From: Amycolatopsis marina
GTDB taxonomy: Bacteria > Actinomycetota > Actinomycetes > Mycobacteriales > Pseudonocardiaceae
NCBI RefSeq assembly: GCF_900111885.1
Contig: NZ_FOKG01000020.1
Location: 41,517 to 105,516 of the forward strand
Length of the DNA: 64,000 bases
Direction of reading: 5' to 3'
The notes under the pieces are model-generated. The model ran no database searches. It saw only the letters and a program-made list of their open reading frames with translations, and was not told the DNA's origin. Positions 1 through 8,095 of the stretch are shown piece by piece; position 1 is the first letter of the stretch, and every line of letters starts with the position of its first letter. A program made the translations under genes and the position numbers.

Positions 1-361
1 CCACGCCGACAAGTTCTCCGGTGTGCGGGGCGAACGCCGCGGCGTTGGCACCACCACCGCATCCCCAGTCCACCACCCGCCGCCAGGGCCGTCCGGAACG
101 TGCTGCCCACGCGCTCCGCTCCACCATGCCGAGGTGTTGCATTCCCATCCGGATCCATAGGTCGTTGTCGTCGAAGATTGGTGCTTCGCGCCAGTGGGAG
201 TTGGCCATCCACCGCTTGCCGTGGGAACTCGTCCAGTACGCCTGGGAGTCGGCCGCGATCCTTGCCGTCGACTGACTGAGTCCGATGGCAGTCAGGGTTC
301 GCTGCAGGACGCTCTCCGTGGTGCGGGCCCATCGTTTGAGGTGGGACGTCGACGCGGTCAT
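1..361 (-). CDS. SAM-dependent methyltransferase, N-terminal part (runs off the window)
   Basis: An open frame starts at the ATG at 359-361 on the minus strand and runs off the left edge (120 residues visible). Residues 97-104 read VDWGCGGG, the glycine-rich SAM-binding motif I of class I methyltransferases, preceded by an N-terminal helical region ending in a hydrophobic strand (RRVV). The substrate cannot be told because the C-terminal two thirds are missing. The 120 bases upstream (362-481) are relatively AT-rich and probably hold its promoter. The family call is firm; function is open. Confidence 0.75.
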   Translation of the reverse strand, partial: MTASTSHLKRWARTTESVLQRTLTAIGLSQSTARIAADSQAYWTSSHGKRWMANSHWREAPIFDDNDLWIRMGMQHLGMVERSAWAARSGRPWRRVVDWGCGGGANAAAFAPHTGELVGV

Positions 362-481
362 ACGGGCTCCGTCCAGCAGGGGAGTCTGGTGCACTAGTCA
401 ACTAGAGCAGGTAGTAGGTTTCAGGGTTTCCTTCGCATTACGACTCGCCGATGTTACTACTACCGCTCATAGTACTAAGTC

Positions 482-1289
482 GTGTCGGCATGGAAGGGAA
501 GACAGCTTGGGAACAAGCCACGTAAGAAGGCGATTGGAAAGCAGACCGCTGACAAGGCAACAGTATCGATACTGCCGCCGAAGATCGCCAAAGCACCGCG
601 CCCGACCGCGGCCGGCCTGCGTTTTGACGAGGAGCAGTACCCAGCCGGCGAGTGTGCTCCGGCCGTGCTCGGCGAAGCCGAGCTTCCGGGCGGCCTTGCG
701 GTGACGTATTCGTTCGACACGGTGGAACTCGGCACGCCGTACGCGGTCGCGGTGCGCTTCGTCGGGGATACGCGTCGGAGTCAACGGCCTGCCGGATTCA
801 CGTGATCGTTTCGAGCGACTCGAGAGGATCGGCGGTCTCGTCGCGGGCATGGGTAGGGTCGTGATCACAGCTCACGTCCGGTGGATTCGCGCCGGTGAGT
901 GGAAGGTGGTCGCCAGTCCTGGCGAGCACCTTGGTGCCAGCCCGGCAAACAACCAGCTGTGCCAGCGTGTCATTGTCACTCGAACGCAGGTCAGCCAGCT
1001 CGCTCAAGGACCTGCGGTCGGCGGGCCAGGGCGCTTCCCTGACCGGCAGGCTTCGGCGAAGCCGGAACTGCCCTGGTAATCGGCGTCGTCACACTGACAC
1101 TGGTCCTGATTGTGCAACGGGAGATCCCAGGTGTGCTCTTCGTTGGTGCACGCGCGGCCCACACGATCGGCAGGCAGCCGCTGTTTCCACTGCGTACCGA
1201 GTCGCGAACGACCAAGGGACGCGCGGGTCACGATGATCGCGTGCGTCCTTGTCCTCGTGGCCGTCTTCGGGGCGTCCCTGCTTGCGTGA
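482..1289 (+). pseudogene. Decayed membrane protein gene, at least two frameshifts
   Basis: Three successive forward frames make one plausible protein. Frame one (from 482) ends in GTPYAVAVRFVG near 768. The next frame continues FERLERIGGLVAGMGRVVITAHVRWIRAGEWKV in shorter recognisable pieces to about 1060. A third frame then gives a hydrophobic segment VIGVVTLTLVLIV near 1080-1120, and a last segment MIACVLVLVAVFGASLLA ends at the TGA at 1287-1289. The order suggests a beta-rich N-terminal domain followed by two membrane spans. I do not recognise the family with certainty. No single reading frame is intact, so this is a remnant. Confidence 0.5.
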
Positions 1290-1304
1290 CACCCCGAAGA
1301 CGGC
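1260..1304. terminator. Strong hairpin between convergent genes
   Basis: GCCGTCTTCGGGG at 1260-1272 and CCCCGAAGACGGC at 1292-1304 form a perfect 13-bp stem with a 19-base loop. It spans the stop of the decayed forward gene and lies 43 bases beyond the end of the NlpC/P60 gene on the other strand, so it could end transcription from both sides. There is no strong T run. Confidence 0.6.
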
Positions 1305-1346
1305 GTACGTGAGCCGACTCAGGCGCACGTACGGCTCGTTGGCTTG

Positions 1347-2396
1347 TCAGCCCACCATGCGACGTGCGCCGATCAGGTGGCCGTCGCCTTCCATGGAGCG
1401 AACGTCGACGAGTTGCCCCTCGGTGGGGGCGTCGACCATCTTGCCGCTGCCGACGAACATACCCACGTGGTGAATGGCGCCGGGGTTGCCGGTGCCGTCG
1501 TCGTAGAACAACAGATCTCCGGGCTGCAACTCATTGAGGCCGACCTGCTTACCGGCTTGGTACTGCTGTCGGCTGGTGCGGGGGATGGAGATGCCGGCTT
1601 GCCGGTAGGCCCAGGAGGTCAGGCCGGAGCAGTCGAACTCGCTGGGCCCGGTGGCGCCCCATTCGTACTCCGATCCTCGTCGGGACAGGGCTGCCTGGAG
1701 CGCGTCGTTGGCCGCGCCAGGCGGGCCGAGGTACGAACCGGTGTCCTGGACGGTGCCGAGTTCGGTGCGCTGCGCGGGGGCCAGGTCGTCCAGCGCGTTA
1801 CGGACCTGCTGGATCTGGTCCTCAAGCTTAGTTTGGCGCTGTTCGACCTGATCAACGAGCTGTTGTGCAGCAGCAGTGGCTTGCTGCGCACGCTGTCGTG
1901 CCTCTGTGGCACTGGCCTGGGCCTGGCTCGCAGTGTCTTTGGCGTCGCTTAGCTGACCCAACGCGTTCGCCTTGTCGGCCGCCAGTAGTTCCAGTGCCGA
2001 CATGCGGTCCAGGAGGTCGCTGCTCGAGTCGCTGGTGAGCACCACCGACATGCGGCTGAGCGGGGCGCCTTGCAGGGCTGCCGCGGCGAACTTGTCCACG
2101 TGCCCCCGGAACTGGCCCTCGGCCCCCTGGGCTTGTTCGTAGGCTGCTGTCGCGGCAGCGAGGTCGGCTTCGGCTGCGGCCTTTTCGCCCTGCTTGTCTT
2201 TGAGGTTCGCCTGGGCCTCGAGCAGGTCCTCGTCGGCCATGGCTGCCTGGGCCCCCAGCTCCTCGTAGCGCTCCATGGCATCGGAGTCGCTCGTCGGGGG
2301 CTGGGCATCGGCAGTCGTCGAACTCAACACCACGGCGAACGCCATCGCGGTGGCGGCCGACGCGCGCGTGGTGATACGGCGAGCATGGGGTTTCAC
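1347..2396 (-). CDS. NlpC/P60 family peptidoglycan endopeptidase (RipA-like)
   Basis: Secreted cell-wall hydrolase of 349 residues. Residues 1-32 are a signal peptide (basic start, hydrophobic core, AxA-type site near ADA). Residues 40-205 are Ala/Gln/Glu-rich heptads, a long coiled coil like that of mycobacterial RipA-type D,L-endopeptidases. The C-terminal 115 residues are the NlpC/P60 domain, with catalytic Cys256 in DCSGL and His310 in HHVGMFVG, followed by the usual PGDLLFY motif upstream of the His. It probably cleaves the D-Glu-DAP bond of stem peptides. It is monocistronic, with about 195 bases of upstream space. A broken copy of its last 50 codons lies at 15,530. Confidence 0.9.
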   Translation of the reverse strand: MKPHARRITTRASAATAMAFAVVLSSTTADAQPPTSDSDAMERYEELGAQAAMADEDLLEAQANLKDKQGEKAAAEADLAAATAAYEQAQGAEGQFRGHVDKFAAAALQGAPLSRMSVVLTSDSSSDLLDRMSALELLAADKANALGQLSDAKDTASQAQASATEARQRAQQATAAAQQLVDQVEQRQTKLEDQIQQVRNALDDLAPAQRTELGTVQDTGSYLGPPGAANDALQAALSRRGSEYEWGATGPSEFDCSGLTSWAYRQAGISIPRTSRQQYQAGKQVGLNELQPGDLLFYDDGTGNPGAIHHVGMFVGSGKMVDAPTEGQLVDVRSMEGDGHLIGARRMVG

Positions 2397-2592
2397 GGGT
2401 ACTGAATCTCCTCATGGCTGTGCGTGGATTGGCACCGGGACCGCCCCGCCGGCCCGCGCGGTCACACTAAGGTAACGACGCCCGCCTGTCCACTATCGGT
2501 CATAGTACGGCTCGATCCGTACTCAGTGGCGCGACTGGTCCTGCGGTGGGGCCGCATCGTCGCAAACCCCACCGCAGCACTGTGGACGGCGA

Positions 2593-3204
2593 TTAATTGG
2601 TGGCGAGCAGATTACTCATCGTGGTGATCTCGACTTGCTGAGCATCGATGATCTGCTGGGCCAGTTCTTTCGCTTCGGCGTTGACGCCCTGCTGGAGTTG
2701 GGTGTTGGACATCTCGATCGCACCGTTGTGATGCTCGATCATCATCTCCAGCCACAGGCGGTCGAAGTCGGCGTCCTTGGCTTGCTCGAGCTCGGACATC
2801 ACCTCGGACGTCATCATCCCGGGCATCTCGCCGTGATCCATCCCATCCATGTCGGGCATCGGCATGGGAGCGCCCCAGGCCTCGAGCCACGAAGTCATCT
2901 TCTCGATCTCCGGGGCCTGGGCCTGCTGGATTTGCGCTGCCAACTCGATGACCTTGGAGTTGGCCGTCCGCGACGCCACCATCTCGGCCATTTCGACGGC
3001 CTGCTGGTGGTGCGGAATCATCTGTTGGGCGAAGGCCGTATCGGCCTGGTTGAACTCCTGCTGTTGGGCTGATTCTGCAGCAGCAGTTGGGCCGGCTGTC
3101 GCTTCCGGAGAGGCGACAGGGGGCTCCTCTCCGGAGCAACCGGCCAGCAGGACACTTGCGGCGAACGCGGGCAGGGCGAACCGCAGAACTTTCTTTCGCA
3201 ACAC
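2593..3204 (-). CDS. DUF305 family lipoprotein
   Basis: 203-residue exported lipoprotein. The GTG at 3202-3204 is preferred over longer starts because GAGGAAAT lies just before it and the signal peptide follows at once: basic start, hydrophobic core and lipobox LLAGC. The body has two DUF305 repeats, each with the H-x-x-A-x-x-M pattern (IPHHQQAVEMAEM and EHHNGAIEMSN), separated by a Met/Asp/His-rich linker (MPMPDMDGMDHGEMPGMM) that looks fit for copper binding. DUF305 proteins are often found with copper resistance genes. A copper role here is inference from that and from neighbouring DUF6153 and copper genes. Confidence 0.88.
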   Translation of the reverse strand: MLRKKVLRFALPAFAASVLLAGCSGEEPPVASPEATAGPTAAAESAQQQEFNQADTAFAQQMIPHHQQAVEMAEMVASRTANSKVIELAAQIQQAQAPEIEKMTSWLEAWGAPMPMPDMDGMDHGEMPGMMTSEVMSELEQAKDADFDRLWLEMMIEHHNGAIEMSNTQLQQGVNAEAKELAQQIIDAQQVEITTMSNLLATN

Positions 3205-3283
3205 GATTTCCTCACTCAGTATGTGTTTTCGGGCAGACAAGGTCACGCACATGTGGCTGGGCAGGCGCGCACGCGTGGGTCTG

Positions 3284-3682
3284 TTACACCCGGAGAACAC
3301 ACACCGTGAGAAGAATTTCACGACCTCCGAAGGCCGGTGGATCACGAGCAGGTGTGGCGCAGCCACGTCGGCCCCGCGTGCGTCGCGGCGACACCATCGC
3401 GATCGGTCGCCACAACCGAGCCAGGACGAGAGCGGCAGCACCGATAAGAATTGCCAGACACAGATGGAGGAGGCTGTGCTCACCAGGTGGGGGTTGCTGC
3501 CCCTTGTCGTCGGGCTGCGTGGTCATAGCACCGTCGACGGCTGCGATCGCAGTGGCGCCATGTCCACTCGCTGCGTGATCGCCCTCGGTCGACACGGTGT
3601 GGTGCATGACGAGGACCCCCAGCACGAGGGCACACAGCGTCGCCCATCGTGCCCAGGTGCTGGCGGTGCCCTCGCGTGTCAC
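3284..3682 (-). CDS. DUF6153-like small membrane protein
   Basis: 132 residues. The GTG at 3680-3682 overlaps the stop of the upstream MFS gene in a GTGA, which fixes the start and implies translational coupling. It has a first membrane span (ATLCALVLGVLVMHH), a His-containing loop (MHH, DHAASGHGA), and a second span (LLHLCLAILIGAAALVLA). This two-span, His/Met-loop layout matches the DUF6153 family seen near copper-handling genes in actinobacteria. The last 30 residues are basic and may lie in the cytoplasm. Third gene of a three-gene operon; function unknown. Confidence 0.65.
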   Translation of the reverse strand: MTREGTASTWARWATLCALVLGVLVMHHTVSTEGDHAASGHGATAIAAVDGAMTTQPDDKGQQPPPGEHSLLHLCLAILIGAAALVLARLWRPIAMVSPRRTRGRRGCATPARDPPAFGGREILLTVCVLRV

Positions 3683-4980
3683 GCCTGCACAATATCCGCT
3701 CCTCCTCGACTTGTGACGGCGGTGGTCGGGGGAGCCAACCGACCGGACCGGCTCAGTGTGCCTACTCCGAGTGCGCACGCGGCGCCGATGAGCATGAGAA
3801 CGACCCACGGCAGCCAGGGAACACCACTGCTGCGCGCAAGATCGAGTGATGCCCCGGTGGCGAGGTTGCCGATGGCGATGCCGACACCACAGATGGTGTT
3901 GTAGAGCCCGTAGTGGGTTGCAACTAGACGCTCGCCCGCCAGCGAGACGATGGTGTCCATCTCGAATGGAAAGACCACGACGGTGCCCAAGGTGAGTATT
4001 GCGATCGAGACCAGCAGGGGCACAAAGGTCAACGTGGACACCAGTAGTCCTTCGTTACTGCTGGACGTGGACACAGTGGCCAGGGGGGCGGCGAACGCGA
4101 GTCCCATCAGGGCGAGGCCGGTGGTGATGCAGCGGCCGTTGCTCCATCGCGTCCGGCACCACGCCGTCACGCGGAGTTGCCCGACGATCGCGATGATGCC
4201 GGAGACGGCGAACAGCACCCCGACTTGTATCGTTCCGACGGTTTCCGACGGTGCGAGCCTGCGGGTCTCCAGTGGCAGTGCCAGATACACCTGGAACGAC
4301 ATCACGTAGGAGCCGATCATGGCCAGGGAGAACGCGAGGAACCGCCGGTTCCCCAGCGCCGTACGCCAGCCGCCGAACACGGATCCGCGTTCACTCTCGT
4401 CATCTGCCCGTCGGTCGGGCAGCGAGCGCACCTGCAACACTGTCAGTGCGGCGAACACCACTGCCGCGACCAGGCAGGTGAGTTGGAACGCGACTCCGGT
4501 GAGCAGCAGCCCGATCAGCGGGCCGAGCAGGATGCCGGACTGGTAGAACACGTTGAACATCGCGAATGCCTCGACCCGGCGGGGTCCGGCGTCCTTGGCG
4601 ACATAGGCCCGCACTGCCGGGTTGAACAGGGCTCCGGCGAACCCGGTCGCCGCCGAGGCGATGACCAACGCGGGGACGGAGTTCACCAGCCCGAGCATCG
4701 CGAAGCCGGCGGTACGCAGTGCGCACCCTGCGACGATCAACGGTTTGTAGCCGAACCGGTCGGCCAGCGAACCGCCGAGCAGGAACATCCCCTGCTGGGA
4801 GAAGTTGCGCACGCCGAGGATGAGCCCGACCAGCCAACCCGCCAGTCCCAACTCCAGGGAGAGGTGTGCCGCGAGATACGGCATCAGCATGTAGAAGCCG
4901 ATGTTGATGGTGAACTGATTGATGGCCAGCAGCTGCACCGACCGGTCGAAGGAGCGGAACTGCGTCAGTATGTTGGTCAC
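3679..4980 (-). CDS. MFS transporter (MdtH-like)
   Basis: 433 residues, about 12 predicted spans. Loop 2-3 has the MFS signature region (GGSLADRFGYKPLI), and motif GPLIGLLL lies in the first half. The ATG overlaps the stop of the upstream PLP-enzyme gene by four bases (ATGA) and its own stop overlaps the next start, so the three genes are translated as a unit. The family covers proton-driven drug and small-molecule exporters. Coupling to a cysteine-synthase-like enzyme suggests export of that enzyme's product, but no substrate can be read from the sequence. Confidence 0.85.
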   Translation of the reverse strand: MTNILTQFRSFDRSVQLLAINQFTINIGFYMLMPYLAAHLSLELGLAGWLVGLILGVRNFSQQGMFLLGGSLADRFGYKPLIVAGCALRTAGFAMLGLVNSVPALVIASAATGFAGALFNPAVRAYVAKDAGPRRVEAFAMFNVFYQSGILLGPLIGLLLTGVAFQLTCLVAAVVFAALTVLQVRSLPDRRADDESERGSVFGGWRTALGNRRFLAFSLAMIGSYVMSFQVYLALPLETRRLAPSETVGTIQVGVLFAVSGIIAIVGQLRVTAWCRTRWSNGRCITTGLALMGLAFAAPLATVSTSSSNEGLLVSTLTFVPLLVSIAILTLGTVVVFPFEMDTIVSLAGERLVATHYGLYNTICGVGIAIGNLATGASLDLARSSGVPWLPWVVLMLIGAACALGVGTLSRSGRLAPPTTAVTSRGGADIVQA

Positions 4981-6119
4981 GAGGCATCACTCGTCAGTGT
5001 CAGGTCGCGGTCGCTCAGCGGGTCCACCACCGTGGTGCACCGGGTCCAGCGCTGCACCTCACGGTCGGCAGGATGAGCGATCCTCTCCGGCTCGGCTGGG
5101 GGCGTAGCTGGATGCAGGCCGTGCAGCGCGCAGTACTCGTCGTTGTAGACGGTGTCGAAGTATCGCTGCGGCCCATCGGGAAATATGGCGGCGATGCGGG
5201 TTTCCGGCGGATGTGTCCGGGCGAGCCAGCCCGCGACCAGTGCCACTGCGCCCACACTCCAGCCACCGGAGGCGTACTGCGATTCGGCCAGTCGACGGCA
5301 GGTCGCCACAGATTCCGCGGGGCCTACCCAGTGGATTTCGTTGAAGGCCTCGTAGTCGACGTTGCGTGGGTAGATGCTGGATCCCAGCCCGCGCATCAGT
5401 CGGGGTCGGGCCTGCTGGCCGAAGATGGTCGAGCCGGTCGTGTCGACGCCCACCAGTCGCAGATCAGGGCAGAACTGTCGCAGTGTCCGGGACACTCCTG
5501 CCGAATGCCCTCCGGTGCCGACGGAGCAGACGAGTACGTCGACCCGTCCGAGTTGGCTCACGAGTTCGGTAGCCAGCGACTCGTACGCGTCGACATTATC
5601 CGGATTATGGTATTGATCAGGGCAGAACGATCCAGGGTTCTCGGCGAGTAATTGTGCGACGCGAACTCGTCGAGCCTCCTGCCAGCCGCCGGTTGGATGC
5701 GGCTGGTCGACGATGTCCACGCGAGTGCCGTAAGCGAGGAGAAGCCGGTGCACGATCGGCTCCATCCCCGGGTCTGCGACGAGAGCCACAGGATGGCCGT
5801 AGACGATGCCCGCCAACGCGAGTCCGAGCCCCAGGGTGCCGCTGGTGGACTCCACGATCAGCCCGCCCGGCTGCAACTCGCCGCGCTCCCGTGCACGAGC
5901 GACCATGTGCAACGCCGGCCGGTCCTTCATACCCCCGGGATTTTGGCCTTCCAGCTTCGCCCAGAAGCCACGTCCGTCGGTGGTGAAGGGCTTGTCCATC
6001 CACACCACGGGGGTATTCCCAACGATGCTTGCTTTACGCGCGCTGGCGGTTCCCAACTGCTCCTGCGCGGACGTCGACGAGAGTTGCCGAACAGGATGAA
6101 TAAGTTCGTTCGAAAACAT
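4977..6119 (-). CDS. PLP-dependent cysteine synthase family protein
   Basis: 380 residues, fold type II PLP enzyme of the CysK/CBS family. The Schiff-base lysine is Lys65 in PGGMKDRPA (the usual S-V-K-D-R context is altered to GMKDR). The substrate loop is ESTSGTLG and the phosphate-binding glycine loop is GTGGHSAG. The C-terminal 40 residues extend beyond a typical CysK. It lacks the features of housekeeping O-acetylserine sulfhydrylase, so a beta-replacement step making a small specialised molecule is more likely. An AGGA ribosome site lies just upstream. First gene of the PLP-MFS-DUF6153 operon. Confidence 0.85.
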   Translation of the reverse strand: MFSNELIHPVRQLSSTSAQEQLGTASARKASIVGNTPVVWMDKPFTTDGRGFWAKLEGQNPGGMKDRPALHMVARARERGELQPGGLIVESTSGTLGLGLALAGIVYGHPVALVADPGMEPIVHRLLLAYGTRVDIVDQPHPTGGWQEARRVRVAQLLAENPGSFCPDQYHNPDNVDAYESLATELVSQLGRVDVLVCSVGTGGHSAGVSRTLRQFCPDLRLVGVDTTGSTIFGQQARPRLMRGLGSSIYPRNVDYEAFNEIHWVGPAESVATCRRLAESQYASGGWSVGAVALVAGWLARTHPPETRIAAIFPDGPQRYFDTVYNDEYCALHGLHPATPPAEPERIAHPADREVQRWTRCTTVVDPLSDRDLTLTSDAS

Positions 6120-6138
6120 GTGTCCTACTCTGTGGTTA

Positions 6139-6151
6139 GGCGGCAGCCGCC
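6139..6151. promoter_or_regulatory. Palindrome upstream of the PLP-MFS operon
   Basis: GGCGGCAGCCGCC is a perfect 13-bp palindrome in the 101-bp leader between the upstream His-rich membrane gene and the PLP-enzyme start. It could be an operator or a leader hairpin; nothing in the sequence decides between these. Confidence 0.3.
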
Positions 6152-6197
6152 ATTCAGTAGAGATGCCAGGGTTCGTTCTGCAACGAAACCCAGAACT

Positions 6198-6223
6198 TGA
6201 TCAGGGGAAAGGTCGCCTGATCA
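6198..6223. terminator. Inverted repeat at the end of the His-rich membrane gene
   Basis: TGATCAGG at 6198-6205 and CCTGATCA at 6216-6223 form a perfect 8-bp stem with a 10-base loop. It covers the stop codon of the upstream gene. It may weaken read-through into the PLP-enzyme operon. There is no T tract. Confidence 0.4.
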
Positions 6224-6664
6224 GCGCCGCATCACACAGAGAACACAGAGAACTGTTTTTCCTTGTCGTGCCAGTCTGGCGTCAGATGTCCGATTTATGC
6301 CGGCAGGCCTGAGTTTCCAGATACCAGACGAAGGAGTGAGAGCTGACAGTAGCGAGAGCAACAACGCCGACAGTGCGAGCCCGCTACCGTCAGCCGCTCG
6401 CGGGACGGCAAGGCAATGAGGATCGACCGATGCGTGAGTCGGAACGTGGTCACAATGCGAACCGCTCGGGTGATGGTGGGGTGCGTCGTCCGTCGCTTCG
6501 GTCGCGATTTGTGAGACTGAGAACTCGGTGGGCGATGGCTGCAAGTCGGAGTGGCCACTCGCGCATGGAAACGCGTGAAAAGCGAGGTAAACAACCAGAA
6601 TGCACGTGACTAACAGGAAGTAGCCCAGTACACGCGAACGCTGCGCTGGCAGTGAAACCCTCAC
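6221..6664 (-). CDS. Small membrane protein with a His/Cys-rich loop
   Basis: 147 residues, with a first membrane span at about residues 13-33 (VLGYFLLVTCILVVYLAF) and a second near residues 93-110 (GLALSALLLSLLSAL). The loop between them contains HHHPSGSHCDH and two further Cys/His pairs, a likely metal-binding stretch. The layout resembles the DUF6153 protein at 3284-3682, three genes downstream on the same strand, so the two may flank one metal-linked operon. No named family is certain. Intact frame, codon use normal for the region. Confidence 0.55.
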   Translation of the reverse strand: MRVSLPAQRSRVLGYFLLVTCILVVYLAFHAFPCASGHSDLQPSPTEFSVSQIATEATDDAPHHHPSGSHCDHVPTHASVDPHCLAVPRAADGSGLALSALLLSLLSALTPSSGIWKLRPAGINRTSDARLARQGKTVLCVLCVMRR

Positions 6665-7148
6665 AATGCCGTCAATATACCGAGGACTCGCCGGCGATGC
6701 GCGCGCCGGTGAGTAGTTTCACCCGGACGTGGCGAGAGTGACGTACGGTCACATCGTCTGATGCGCATAGAGCATGTTATTTTTCCATCTGAAGTACCAT
6801 TCAGGTAAAGTCTCTGTCAGAAGACTCCTTTTTGGCGACTGTGCAAACAATTCCGTTTGTGCACTCTGGAGACTCGGGCGCCTGGGCAGTTGGAGGCAAC
6901 GAAACCCGTAGGTTGCGGTACCAGGCCGAAGAACAGTGCTCACATCGGCTTGTGTGCCGCTGCGTGCGAACGCAGTGACCGGGGCGCGAACGCGTGTGCT
7001 GCGTAGCAGCCTGACCTAGTGCAGCGGAAGGGGTGGGCACCTTCACGGCCAGCCGATCGGGACGTGCCGCACCGTCAAGATCAGCTGGAATGGCGACCGG
7101 ATCAGCCAAACTGCAGGATTGTGTCGGGCAACTCGGGCGATCGTTGCG
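6665..7148. other. Intergenic region without a supported gene
   Basis: 484 bases between two minus-strand genes. It includes an AT-richer segment at about 6,770-6,850 with a weak 5-bp hairpin (AGTCT/AGACT) followed by CCTTTTT, a possible minor terminator on the plus strand. Short frames here have no coding character. Confidence 0.4.
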
Positions 7149-7946
7149 CTAGCGCGATGTTGTGTCATGCGCCTCGAAGAAGACGTTGCCGTTGAGGTAG
7201 TGCTTTGGGGAGGTGCCGACGACTCGGCGGAACGCCGCGAGAAAGGCGCTTGGTGTCGCGTATCCAACGGTGCGCGCGGCGCGGGACACGGATTGGCCTT
7301 CGGCGAGGAGGGGTAGTGCGGCTCGTAGCCGCATGTGGGTGCGCCAGCGATCGAAGCTCATGCCCGTGTCGTGGACGAAGAGCCGGGTCAGGGTGCGTCG
7401 ACTCACGCCGATGGCCCGTGCGTGCGCCTCGAGGTTCCGCGGATCCGCGGGATCGGCAAGGAGTGCGTCGGCCACAGCGCAGACGCGTTCGTCCACGGGT
7501 TGCGGTACGTCGATCGGCATGATCGGCAACGGGTGCAGGAGATCCAGCACGACCGCCTCGGCCCGCAACCGCGCATCGTCGGCGAGGTCCTCTCGATTGA
7601 GGTGGTCGATCAGCTGGGCTAGCAACCCGTCGACACCGACCGCCGTCGGCTCTCGCCAGTTCAGATCACACCTGTCTTGTTCCAGGTAGAGGCTGCGTAG
7701 CACGGCGTCGCGGGTCGCGCCGGTTCGGTGGACGATCCCCGCGGGCAACCACAGCGCCCGGGTGGGCGGCAGGACCCAGTAGGTGTCGTCGACGGCGACG
7801 CCGAGCACGCCGCGCCGCGTCCAGGCCAGCTGGTGATGCTGTGGGTGGCTGTGCTCAGGTATCCACTGCCCGGACGACAGGGGGAAGTTCCCGACGACGA
7901 TGGTCCCCACGCCGGATGGGACGGCGCCTGACACAGCCTCGCTCAC
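7149..7946 (-). CDS. AraC family regulator with cupin domain
   Basis: 265 residues. The N-terminal half is a cupin-type sensor domain (PEHSHPQHHQLAWTRRG, then LPPTRALWLPAG). The C-terminal 100 residues carry the double helix-turn-helix of the AraC family (LEAHARAIGVSRRTLTRLF and SVSRAARTVGYATPSAFLAAFRRVVG). It is divergent from the DHA2 exporter, with 149 bases between the starts. AraC-cupin proteins in this arrangement usually control the neighbouring MFS pump. The effector cannot be read. Confidence 0.88.
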   Translation of the reverse strand: MSEAVSGAVPSGVGTIVVGNFPLSSGQWIPEHSHPQHHQLAWTRRGVLGVAVDDTYWVLPPTRALWLPAGIVHRTGATRDAVLRSLYLEQDRCDLNWREPTAVGVDGLLAQLIDHLNREDLADDARLRAEAVVLDLLHPLPIMPIDVPQPVDERVCAVADALLADPADPRNLEAHARAIGVSRRTLTRLFVHDTGMSFDRWRTHMRLRAALPLLAEGQSVSRAARTVGYATPSAFLAAFRRVVGTSPKHYLNGNVFFEAHDTTSR

Positions 7947-8095
7947 GGTCTCCAGCCTATGTCCTCAACGCAACATGACCTGTCCCCGTAGCGGATTGTA
8001 GCCAGCGCAGCCGGTGCTTAGCGTCGTCGCATGCCGATCCATCCGCGCCTTCGGCGCTGTAGTACCCACGCGCCGGACGCGACAGGGCGCCTTTC

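Noticed and set aside
467..868. Minus-strand frame over the decayed membrane gene
   Set aside because: Arg-rich shadow without motif; the plus-strand pieces make better sense.
2593..3483. Longer start for the DUF305 lipoprotein
   Set aside because: The extra 93 residues are Arg/Cys-rich, overlap the next gene and push the signal peptide inward; the GTG at 3204 has a good ribosome site.
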